The notes beneath the pieces are model-generated. The model made no database searches. It saw only the letters and a program-made list of their open reading frames with translations, and was not told the DNA's origin. Shown one piece after another: positions 1 through 5,798 of a stretch of 7,229 nucleotides of DNA (positions are counted from its first letter, which is position 1; each line of letters starts with the position of its first letter). The position numbers were made by a program, and so were the translations under genes. The DNA is from an uncultured Verrucomicrobiota bacterium (GTDB taxonomy: Bacteria; Verrucomicrobiota; Verrucomicrobiia; Chthoniobacterales; SZAS-18). The stretch lies in the NCBI GenBank assembly GCA_937873255.1, contig CALMVM010000436.1:1-7229 (forward strand), in the 5' to 3' direction.

Positions 1-2
1 GT

Positions 3-44
3 CTGTTCGTCCACGAGTACAACCAGCAGCCAATCACTTACTGA
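3..44 (+). CDS. Possible C-terminal tail of an upstream protein (partial)
   Basis: The frame starting at base 3 reads LFVHEYNQQPITY and then TGA at 42-44. It is open to the left edge of the window and has a protein-like composition. The other two forward frames are also open at the left edge, ending at 64-66 and near base 85. The choice of this frame therefore rests only on how protein-like its residues look and on the AT-rich spacer that starts right after its stop. The family cannot be recognised from 13 residues. It could simply be non-coding. Confidence 0.25.
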   Translation: MFVHEYNQQPITY

Positions 45-131
45 AAACCACTACCTTTTATTTTAAGGAGCGTCGACTTCTTTGAGTTTTTCCTCCGCAG
101 ACGCTTGAGAACGAAATAAGCACTTCCATCT
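45..131 (+). promoter_or_regulatory. AT-rich leader and probable promoter region of the first hydrolase gene
   Basis: This spacer is clearly richer in A and T than the coding DNA around it, especially 45-66. It is the likely place for the promoter of the downstream gene, but no well-spaced -35/-10 pair is convincing. AGCGTC at 69-74 and GACGCT at 100-105 form a 6-bp inverted repeat that could make a leader hairpin. An AAGGAG at 65-70 is too far from the ATG at 132 to serve as its ribosome binding site. TTGAGAAC at 105-112 recurs in other spacers of the window. Confidence 0.3.
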
Positions 132-962
132 ATGAGCTACCTCACGACGAAAGACGGCACGCAGATTTACTACAAGGACTGGGGTCCGAAAGATGGACAG
201 CCGGTGGTCTTCAGCCACGGTTGGCCGTTGACCAGCGACGCGTGGGAAAATCAGATGTTTTTCCTATTGGGCCAGGGCTGCCGCTGCATTGCCCACGACC
301 GGCGCGGCCACGGCCGCTCCAGCCAGCCCTCGTACGGCAACGAGATGGACACCTACGCCGACGATTTGGCGGAACTCACCGCTTCCCTCGACCTGAAAAA
401 CGCGGTCCCCATCGGCCACTCCACGGGCGGCGGCGAGGTGACGCGCTACATCGGCCGCCACGGCACGAGCCGCGTAGCCAAGGCCGTGCTCGTCAGCGCG
501 GTGCCGCCTCTCATGTTGAAGACCCCGGCCAACCCAGGCGGCTTGCCCATCGAAGTGTTCGACGACCTGCGCAAGAGTCTCCTGGCGGATCGCTCGCAGT
601 TCTTTCTCGACGTGCCTAGTGGACCTTTTTTCGGCTTCAATCGTCCCGGCGCGAAGGCGAGTAAAGGCTTGATCCAATCCTGGTGGATGCAGGGCATGAT
701 GGGCGGGCACGTGAACACCTACGAGTGTATCAAAGCGTTCTCGGAAACGGACTTCACGGAGGACCTGAAAAGGTTCGACGTGCCCACGCTGATCATCCAC
801 GGCGATGACGACCAGATCGTGCCCATCGGGGCCGCTGGCTTCGCCTCCGCCAAGCTCGTGCCCGATGCGAAGCTCATCGTCTACGCCGACGCGCCGCACG
901 CGCTACCCAACACGCACGCGGAGCGTGTGAACGCCGACTTGCTGGCGTTCATCCGAGGTTAG
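132..962 (+). CDS. Alpha/beta hydrolase, cofactor-free chloroperoxidase / arylesterase type
   Basis: The 276-residue protein has the usual full length of the non-heme chloroperoxidase/arylesterase group of alpha/beta hydrolases. Visible motifs are the oxyanion-hole HGWP (29-32), DRRGHGRS (56-63), the nucleophile elbow GHSTGGG with Ser97, HGDDDQIVP with probable catalytic Asp227, and APHALP with His256. These give a complete Ser-Asp-His triad. Characterised relatives hydrolyse esters and, with a carboxylic acid and peroxide, form peracids that can halogenate; the true substrate here is unknown. There is no signal peptide, so it is probably cytoplasmic, unlike the other hydrolases downstream. 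The first ATG follows an in-frame stop at 117-119, which fixes the start closely. No Shine-Dalgarno is seen. It is followed after 56 bases by the DUF1348 gene on the same strand, so co-transcription is plausible. Confidence 0.9.
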   Translation: MSYLTTKDGTQIYYKDWGPKDGQPVVFSHGWPLTSDAWENQMFFLLGQGCRCIAHDRRGHGRSSQPSYGNEMDTYADDLAELTASLDLKNAVPIGHSTGGGEVTRYIGRHGTSRVAKAVLVSAVPPLMLKTPANPGGLPIEVFDDLRKSLLADRSQFFLDVPSGPFFGFNRPGAKASKGLIQSWWMQGMMGGHVNTYECIKAFSETDFTEDLKRFDVPTLIIHGDDDQIVPIGAAGFASAKLVPDAKLIVYADAPHALPNTHAERVNADLLAFIRG

Positions 963-1018
963 GTCCAGCGAAGCCATCTGCTCGCAACGACACGCTGGCC
1001 GAGACACCCGCCCAAGTC

Positions 1019-1507
1019 ATGAGTACCGATCAACCTTCCTCCAGCGAGCGACCGCCACTGCCGCCCTTCACCGAGGATACCGCTCTCGTAAAGGTGCGCG
1101 CGGCGGAAGACGCCTGGAACACCCGCGACCCCGAACGCGTTTCGCTCGCCTACACGACGGACACGGTCTGGCGCAATCGCGCCGAGTTCCTCCACGGACG
1201 CGATCAGGTGGTGGCGTTCCTGACCCGTAAATGGGAAAAGGAACACGACTACCGTCTCATCAAGGAACTCTGGGCCTTCACCGATAACCGGATCGCCGTG
1301 CGTTTCGCCTATGAGTGGCACGACGACGCCGGGCAGTGGTTCCGCTCCTACGGCAACGAGAACTGGGAGTTCGATGAACGCGGGTTGATGCGCCGCCGCC
1401 ACGCGAGCATCAACGACTTGGCCATCGCCGAGCACGAGCGCAAATACCACTGGCTGCCGGGCCGCCGGCCCGACGATCACCCGGGGCTGTCTGACCTCGG
1501 TTTCTGA
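1019..1507 (+). CDS. DUF1348 family protein, NTF2-like (SnoaL-like) fold
   Basis: The 162-residue protein carries the strongly conserved DUF1348 pattern: [12 protein letters not shown] (11-22), [53 protein letters not shown] and [17 protein letters not shown] ending in SIND. DUF1348 members are small single-domain proteins with the NTF2-like cone fold. Enzymatic roles are mostly unproven, and the fold usually supplies a hydrophobic pocket for small-molecule binding or catalysis. There is no signal peptide or membrane segment, so the protein is expected in the cytoplasm. The Pro-rich N-terminus right after the ATG is the usual start of this family, which supports the start at 1019. The C-terminal tail after about residue 146 ([10 protein letters not shown]) is the least conserved part. 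It sits between the chloroperoxidase-like hydrolase and the DUF417 gene, suggesting a shared response, but its substrate is unknown. Confidence 0.9.
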   Translation: MSTDQPSSSERPPLPPFTEDTALVKVRAAEDAWNTRDPERVSLAYTTDTVWRNRAEFLHGRDQVVAFLTRKWEKEHDYRLIKELWAFTDNRIAVRFAYEWHDDAGQWFRSYGNENWEFDERGLMRRRHASINDLAIAEHERKYHWLPGRRPDDHPGLSDLGF

Positions 1508-1511
1508 CCTG

Positions 1512-1526
1512 CCTATTTAAGATAGG
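1512..1526. promoter_or_regulatory. 15-bp near-palindrome between the DUF1348 and DUF417 genes
   Basis: CCTAT and ATAGG flank a TTAAG centre five bases after the DUF1348 stop codon. As DNA it is a compact dyad that could be an operator. As RNA the hairpin is short and has no following T-run, so it is unlikely to be an intrinsic terminator. Its position 61 bases before the DUF417 ATG fits regulation of that gene, but no regulator is known and the site may be chance. Confidence 0.2.
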
Positions 1527-1587
1527 ATCGGGCTGCGTTTTCGAGCGCGGTTCATCCGAGAAAAGCTCATCAAAAGACCGCATCCCC

Positions 1588-2229
1588 ATGGACACCGCAC
1601 ATGACATCCAACTCCACCCGGCCAAAACGAGCACCGTCTTTCGCGCGAGTGAATGGCTACGGGCCGCGTGCGCCTTCGTATCCCGTCTGGACCGGCTCGG
1701 GGTAGGTTTGACCCGGCTTGGATTGGTCATCGTGTTGTGCTGGATCGGCGGCACCAAGTTCGCCGCGTATGAGGCGGAGAGCATCGTGCCATTCGTGGCC
1801 AACAGTCCCCTGATGAGCTTTTTCTACGTTCATGCCGCGCCGGAATACCAGCACTACACCAACAAGGAAGGCGACCTCGTGCCGGCGCATCGGCAGTGGC
1901 ACGAGACAAACCGTACCTATCCGTTCTCGTACGGCCTCGGCAGTGTCATCATCCTGATCGGCTTGCTCATCGCGCTGCACCCGGTGTTGCCGCAGGCCGC
2001 CGCGTTGGGGAGCTTCTTATTGGTGGGCATGTCGCTGACCACGCTTTCGTTTCTGGTCACCACGCCCGAAGCCTGGGTGCCTGCGCTCGGAACCGCCGCA
2101 CACGGTTTCCCGTTTCTGGCGGGACCCGGCAGGCTGGTCATCAAAGACGCCATCATGCTCGGCGCGGCGGTCGTCACGCTGGCCGACTCGGCCAAAGCGT
2201 CGCTGCGAGGTTGCCGCCGCTGTACCTGA
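1588..2229 (+). CDS. DUF417 (YkgB/RclC-like) inner-membrane protein
   Basis: The 213-residue protein belongs to the DUF417 family, whose E. coli member RclC (YkgB) is in the reactive-chlorine resistance operon rclABC. Family hallmarks are LTRLGLVIVLCWIGGTKF (41-57), YEAESIVPFVANSPL, the loop TTPEAWVP (158-164) and GPGRLVIKDAIMLGAAVVT (179-197). Four membrane helices are visible, roughly at 42-60, 115-131, 137-158 and 183-200. A polar loop of about 50 residues lies between the first two. The N-terminal 30 residues are soluble, and the short tail RGCRRCT has two cysteines. The molecular function of DUF417 is not established; the link to hypochlorous acid stress comes from the E. coli operon. 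The ATG at 1588 has no Shine-Dalgarno, and a downstream start would cut into the N-terminal segment but leave the domain intact. The next gene starts 47 bases later. Confidence 0.88.
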   Translation: MDTAHDIQLHPAKTSTVFRASEWLRAACAFVSRLDRLGVGLTRLGLVIVLCWIGGTKFAAYEAESIVPFVANSPLMSFFYVHAAPEYQHYTNKEGDLVPAHRQWHETNRTYPFSYGLGSVIILIGLLIALHPVLPQAAALGSFLLVGMSLTTLSFLVTTPEAWVPALGTAAHGFPFLAGPGRLVIKDAIMLGAAVVTLADSAKASLRGCRRCT

Positions 2230-2276
2230 GGATCCGAAACGGAGATTTTTACCACTGCCTGCGAACCTAACGACCT

Positions 2277-3239
2277 ATGACCGATCAACCCGCTTCTCAA
2301 TACACCCGGCGTCATTTTCTCGCCACCACCGGTCTTGCCATGGCAGCGACGGTGTTGGCTCAACATCGTTCAGATGCCGAGGAGAGCGGCATCGTCCCCC
2401 GCATGCGCAATGAGGCCGCCACCGCGAAGCTCACGGTCCAGCGTGTGCGCGATCATCTGCACGTGATCCTGGGCGCGGGTGGCAACATCACCGTCCTCAC
2501 CGGCCCCGACGGCAAGCTCCTCGTGGAGGCGGGCCTTGCCACCGCGCGACCCGCGCTGACGGCCTCGCTCGACAGCCTTGGCACTGACCCGATCAAGCAC
2601 CTGATCAACACGCACTGGCACTTCGACCACAGCGACGGCAACGCCTGGCTGCACGACGCCGGCGCGACCATTTATGCGCAGGAGAAAACCCGCCGTTACC
2701 TTTCGGCCTTCTCGCAGGTGGTGGACTGGGATTACACGTTCAAGCCCTTCTTGCCGGGAGCGCTTCCCACGGTGGTGTTTGACCAGAACCTCACATTGTA
2801 CCTGAACGGTCAGACCATCGCGCTCAACCGTTACGAGCCAGCGCACACCAGCTCGGATCTTTCCGTGCATTTCGTGGAGGCCGACGTTTTCTGCGTCGCG
2901 GACACTTGGTGGAACGGCTTCTATCCGTTCATCGATTATTCGACCGGCGGGAGCATCAACGGCACGATCCGCGCGACCGAGGCCAACCTCGCCAACCCGA
3001 AAGTCAGCGACGCGACCGTGATCGTTCCGGGACACGGCGCGGTCGGCAACAAAGGGCAGCTCGCCGAATACCACGGAATGTTAGTCGCCATCCGCGACAA
3101 GGTTGCCGCGCTCAAGAAACAGGGTCGATCCCTCCAGGAAACCGTGGCCGCCAAGCCAACGGCTGCCCATGATGCCAAGTGGGGCAATTATCTGGTTTTG
3201 CCCGATTTGTTCACGCACCTGGTTTACAAGGGAGTGTAA
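2277..3239 (+). CDS. Tat-exported metallo-beta-lactamase-fold hydrolase (copy 1)
   Basis: The 320-residue protein starts with a Tat signal: twin arginines in TRRHFLA (10-16) and a hydrophobic stretch to about residue 28, with cleavage likely near 28 or 34. The mature part is an MBL-fold domain with a full binuclear metal site: HWHFDH (His113, His115, Asp117, His118), His190 in PAHT, Asp209 in VADT and His253 in PGHG. The bridging Asp209 is typical of glyoxalase II-like and other MBL hydrolases rather than of true class B beta-lactamases, so antibiotic resistance should not be assumed. The substrate is unknown; an ester, thioester or lactone is possible. NGFYPFIDYST (213-223) and KWG (301-303) are shared with the second MBL protein in this window. 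It follows the DUF417 gene by 47 bases, and no Shine-Dalgarno is present. Confidence 0.9.
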   Translation: MTDQPASQYTRRHFLATTGLAMAATVLAQHRSDAEESGIVPRMRNEAATAKLTVQRVRDHLHVILGAGGNITVLTGPDGKLLVEAGLATARPALTASLDSLGTDPIKHLINTHWHFDHSDGNAWLHDAGATIYAQEKTRRYLSAFSQVVDWDYTFKPFLPGALPTVVFDQNLTLYLNGQTIALNRYEPAHTSSDLSVHFVEADVFCVADTWWNGFYPFIDYSTGGSINGTIRATEANLANPKVSDATVIVPGHGAVGNKGQLAEYHGMLVAIRDKVAALKKQGRSLQETVAAKPTAAHDAKWGNYLVLPDLFTHLVYKGV

Positions 3240-3325
3240 AAGTTTGGGCGCAAGGCGTGTGTGTCTAAACGAACGATCACCCCCGGCTCGTCACAACGAA
3301 GCGAGACGCGTTCTGCGCCTTCCAG

Positions 3326-3354
3326 TTGGAAAAACGAAACAACCCGAAGATACT
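3326..3354 (+). promoter_or_regulatory. Candidate sigma70-like promoter, possibly leaderless
   Basis: TTGGAA at 3326-3331 and GATACT at 3349-3354 are separated by exactly 17 bases. Each matches the sigma70 consensus hexamers at four of six positions. Transcription would start about seven bases later, at or next to the ATG at 3361, giving an mRNA with almost no leader. That would agree with the lack of a Shine-Dalgarno. Two 4/6 hexamers can occur by chance, so this is only a candidate. Confidence 0.3.
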
Positions 3355-3360
3355 AAAGCG

Positions 3361-4406
3361 ATGAAATATGATCGCCGCCGTTTCTTGCGCAACGTCGCCC
3401 TGACACTGGCCGCCGAGGGAGCGATGCTCCACTCCTCTGCGGCGCAGTCTCCTGATCCAGCCAGGCCAGGCCCATCCCCGGCAGCCAGGCCGGGGACAAA
3501 CGTTGCCTTCGGCCCAATCAAGCAGATCGAGGCGGGCGTGCTGAACGTCGGTTACGCCGAGGCCGGTCCCGCCGATGGCGAGGTGGTCATCCTGCTGCAC
3601 GGCTGGCCTTATGATATCCACAGTTATGTCGAGGTAGTTCCACTGCTGGCTGAGGCAGGTTACCGGGTGATCGTTCCTTGCCTCCGCGGTTACGGGACGA
3701 CGCGTTTTCTCTCCACTGAAACGGTTCGCAACGGCCAGCAATCGGTGTTCGCGGTCGATGCCATCGCCCTGATGGATGCGCTTGGCATCAGGCAAGCCAT
3801 CGTCGCTGGCTACGATTGGGGAGCGCGCACGGCCAACGTCATGACAGCCCTCTGGCCGGAGCGCTGCCGGGCGCTTGTATCCGTCAGCGGGTATCTGATC
3901 GGCAACCAGGAAACTGGCCGAACACCGTTGCCGCCCCAGGCCGAACTGAGTTGGTGGTACCGTTTTACTTCGCCACGGAACGCGGTCGTCTCGGTTACGA
4001 GAAACACCGGCGCGACTTCGCCAAGCTCATCTGGCACAGCGCCTCGCCGAAGTGGGATTTCACCGACGCCACGTTCGAGCGCAGTGCCGCGTCTTTCGAC
4101 AACCCGGATCACGTCAGCATCGTCGTCCACAACTACCGCTGGAGACTCGGCCTGGCCGAAGGCGAGACAAAATATGACGAGTTGGAGAAGCGGCTGGCCG
4201 CGAGCCCCGCAATCCGCGTGCCGACCATCACCCTCGAAGGAGACTCCAACGGCGCACCGCATCCCGACGCGGCCGCGTACGCCAGAAAATTCGTCGGTAA
4301 GTACACGCACCGACTCATCGAGGGAGGGGTAGGACACAACCTGCCCCAGGAAGCCCCGCAGGCCTTCGCCCAAGCCGTGCTCGACGTGGCGAGGCGATTC
4401 GATTGA
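3361..4406 (+). pseudogene. Tat-exported Asp-nucleophile alpha/beta hydrolase, interrupted by a -1 frameshift
   Basis: The first 202 codons (3361-3966) encode a Tat signal (DRRRFLR, 4-10), a Pro-rich linker (31-45), oxyanion-hole HGWP (80-83) and nucleophile elbow GYDWGA with Asp152. This matches the epoxide hydrolase/haloalkane dehalogenase-like branch. Homology then jumps to the frame one base back. There YFATERGRLGYEKHRRDF continues the cap domain, followed by LEGDSNG (Asp295) and GVGHN (His326), completing an Asp-His-Asp triad. Adding one T to TTTT at 3963-3966 restores a continuous protein of 348 residues. Without it the first frame runs through unrelated residues to 4332. The cause may be a sequencing or assembly error, a true inactivating mutation, or slippage of tRNA-Phe on TTTT. 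Nothing else looks decayed: the downstream half has no stop codons and keeps its catalytic residues. It sits between two MBL genes. The ATG at 3361 is chosen because the Tat motif follows it at once. Confidence 0.85.
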
Positions 4407-4462
4407 GGCGGATGTTTCGGTTCCCACCTTAGGCGGCGAAACGCTGGAAGTTCGCGCGGGCG

Positions 4463-4488
4463 CTTGAAAGAAAGTCAGTTCTTTTGAG
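4463..4488. repeat. 10-bp imperfect inverted repeat upstream of second MBL gene
   Basis: CTTGAAAGAA (4463-4472) and TTCTTTTGAG (4479-4488) flank a 6-base centre, AGTCAG. As RNA this pairs over ten positions including two G-U pairs. It lies 56 bases after the frameshifted hydrolase stop and 108 bases before the next ATG. The stem is AT-rich, so it would be a poor intrinsic terminator. It may be an operator or part of the leader of the next gene. Confidence 0.3.
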
Positions 4489-4535
4489 ACGCACAACCAA
4501 GGAAGATTGAGAACACAACGGGGACAGCGTGGTCA

Positions 4536-4554
4536 TGTGGTCCACACGACCACA
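4536..4554. promoter_or_regulatory. Perfect 7-5-7 dyad, candidate operator of the second MBL gene
   Basis: TGTGGTC (4536-4542) and GACCACA (4548-4554) are exact reverse complements around the 5-base centre CACAC. The centre of the site lies about 52 bases before the ATG at 4597, a usual place for a repressor or activator site close to a promoter. As RNA it would form a 7-bp hairpin. The arms recall TGGTC/GACCA half-sites bound by some GntR-family regulators, but the spacing differs from that of FadR, so no regulator can be named. Confidence 0.4.
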
Positions 4555-4596
4555 AGCCACAGCCTGAGAATCTTCATCGCATCATCGACCCTGATT

Positions 4597-5610
4597 ATGA
4601 ACGGAAACACACCCGCTATTTATTCCCGGCGTGCAGCATTACGTTCGCTGAGCGCACTGACATCCGGCACGGCCCTGCTGCCGCTGGTCGCTTCGGCCGC
4701 CGGCCCGGCGGGTCGATCCACGTCCGAACCCACTGGCAACCCGGCCGTTGACGGGCTGCTGACGGCTTTCGAGTCCTCTCCGGTGGCCACGACAAAATTG
4801 ACCGACTCCCTTGCCCTTTTGAACGGGCCGGGAGGTGATATGGTGGTCCTCTGCGGACCGGAGGGTGCGCTGCTCATCGACACGGGTATCCATCCCTCCG
4901 CGCCAAGCGTGGCCAAGGCAGTGGAGGCATTCGCGGGCAAGCCGGTGACGGCAGTGGTCAACACCCATTGGCACTTCGATCACACGGGTGGCAACGAGTT
5001 CTTCGCGCGGCGCGGCGCGCGCGTGATCGCGCATGACAGTGTCAGGGTTCGCATGAGCCGTCCGCAGTTTCACGAGGTGTTCGACTATATTTTTCCTGCC
5101 GCCCCGGCAGCCGCCTTGCCCACGCTCACTTTCCCCGAGTCGCTCACGCTGTATTTCGGCGATGAAGTCGTCCACCTGCACCACCTCCAGCCGGCGCACA
5201 CCGACGGCGATCTCCTGGTGCATTTTACCAAGGCGAACGTGCTCCATGCCGGCGACACGTTCTTCAACGGATTTTATCCTCTCATCGATTATTCGACCCT
5301 CGGATGGATCGGTGGCATGGTGGCCGCCGAAGATCGTGCGCTGGCGTTATGCGATGCGCACACGCGCATCATTCCCGGCCACGGCGCTCTCGGCACGGTG
5401 GATGATCTGAAGGCGGCGCGCACGATGTTAGCCACCGTGCAGGGACGCATCGAGAAACTGCTCGATGCCGGCAAGAGCGTGGCGGAAGTCGTCGCGGCTG
5501 CACCAACGGCAGACCTGGATGCCAAATGGGGTCATGGTCCGTTCACAGCGGCGCAATTTACCGGCAACGCCGCCGCCAGCATCCTGCGCCACCGCCAGGA
5601 AGTTGGCTGA
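4597..5610 (+). CDS. Tat-exported metallo-beta-lactamase-fold hydrolase (copy 2)
   Basis: The protein of 337 residues opens with a Tat-like signal, SRRAALRS (10-17), a hydrophobic stretch and a probable cleavage site at ASA (32-34). The MBL-fold domain has all expected metal ligands: HWHFDH (His124, His126, Asp128, His129), His201 in PAHT, Asp220 in AGDT and His262 in PGHG. This predicts a binuclear, probably zinc, hydrolase in the periplasm. It is a paralogue of the MBL protein at 2277-3239: same ligand set, NGFYPLIDYST (224-234), KWG (310-312) and similar length. The substrate is unknown. A TTG at 4507 would add 30 residues, but the extension crosses the 4536-4554 dyad and would bury the Tat motif at residue 40, so the ATG at 4597 is preferred. 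There is no Shine-Dalgarno. The preceding gap of 190 bases is the longest in the window, so the gene may have its own promoter. Confidence 0.9.
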   Translation: MNGNTPAIYSRRAALRSLSALTSGTALLPLVASAAGPAGRSTSEPTGNPAVDGLLTAFESSPVATTKLTDSLALLNGPGGDMVVLCGPEGALLIDTGIHPSAPSVAKAVEAFAGKPVTAVVNTHWHFDHTGGNEFFARRGARVIAHDSVRVRMSRPQFHEVFDYIFPAAPAAALPTLTFPESLTLYFGDEVVHLHHLQPAHTDGDLLVHFTKANVLHAGDTFFNGFYPLIDYSTLGWIGGMVAAEDRALALCDAHTRIIPGHGALGTVDDLKAARTMLATVQGRIEKLLDAGKSVAEVVAAAPTADLDAKWGHGPFTAAQFTGNAAASILRHRQEVG

Positions 5611-5621
5611 GCCTCGCAAGA

Positions 5622-5728
5622 TTTGACTCCCGTTGAGCTTTGCCGGCGCGAAAGCTTGAGAATCAGATACGCCCTCTTCCGTTCGTCCGCTTGCATCGCT
5701 TGGTAGTCGGAGTCAAACCGGCGCTCAA
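5622..5728 (+). promoter_or_regulatory. Competing inverted repeats in the spacer before the last alpha/beta hydrolase
   Basis: TTTGACTCC at 5622-5630 is an exact reverse complement of GGAGTCAAA at 5709-5717. In addition TTGAGC at 5633-5638 and GCCGG at 5642-5646 pair with CCGGC and GCTCAA at 5718-5728. The two pairings cross, so they would be mutually exclusive or form a pseudoknot. A local hairpin AGCTTT/AAAGCT (5636-5641 with 5651-5656) competes with both. This could be a structured leader or the worn remains of a repeat. No known riboswitch was recognised, and no T-run follows. Confidence 0.25.
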
Positions 5729-5798
5729 GGTAAGTAAGTGGCCCGTCAGCAGGATAAATCGCACGTTCAATAACCGTACACACTTAACACCTCCATCC

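Noticed and set aside
65..108. AAGGAG followed by a tiny TTG-started frame of eight codons (leader peptide?)
   Set aside because: It is too short, with a rare start codon and no regulatory codon pattern; it is probably chance.
2233..2250. TCCG-AAA-CGGA followed by TTTTT after the DUF417 gene, terminator-like
   Set aside because: A 4-bp stem with a 3-base loop is too weak for an intrinsic terminator.
2370..3074. Minus-strand open frame of 234 codons opposite the first MBL gene
   Set aside because: It shows no domain pattern and is Val/Arg/Gly-rich as expected for an antisense shadow; the plus strand has all metal ligands of the MBL fold.
3103..3360. N-terminal extension of the frameshifted hydrolase overlapping the end of the MBL gene
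   Set aside because: The extension is out of frame with the MBL gene but overlaps it by over 130 bases, has no domain, and would place the Tat motif in mid-protein.
3967..4332. Continuation of the first hydrolase frame past the frameshift
   Set aside because: The residues are Ser/Arg/Pro/Thr-rich and unlike any hydrolase, while the frame one base back carries the conserved cap and catalytic His.
4507..4596. TTG-initiated 30-residue extension of the second MBL protein
   Set aside because: It would push the Tat signal away from the N-terminus and covers the inverted repeat at 4536-4554.
2277..5610. Calling the two MBL-fold proteins beta-lactamases
   Set aside because: The bridging Asp (209 and 220) and the overall motif order fit glyoxalase II-like and other MBL hydrolases; nothing here supports antibiotic hydrolysis.
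5640..5798. TTG-initiated 53-residue extension of the last alpha/beta hydrolase
   Set aside because: It is not domain-like, is rich in basic residues, and would bury the export signal.
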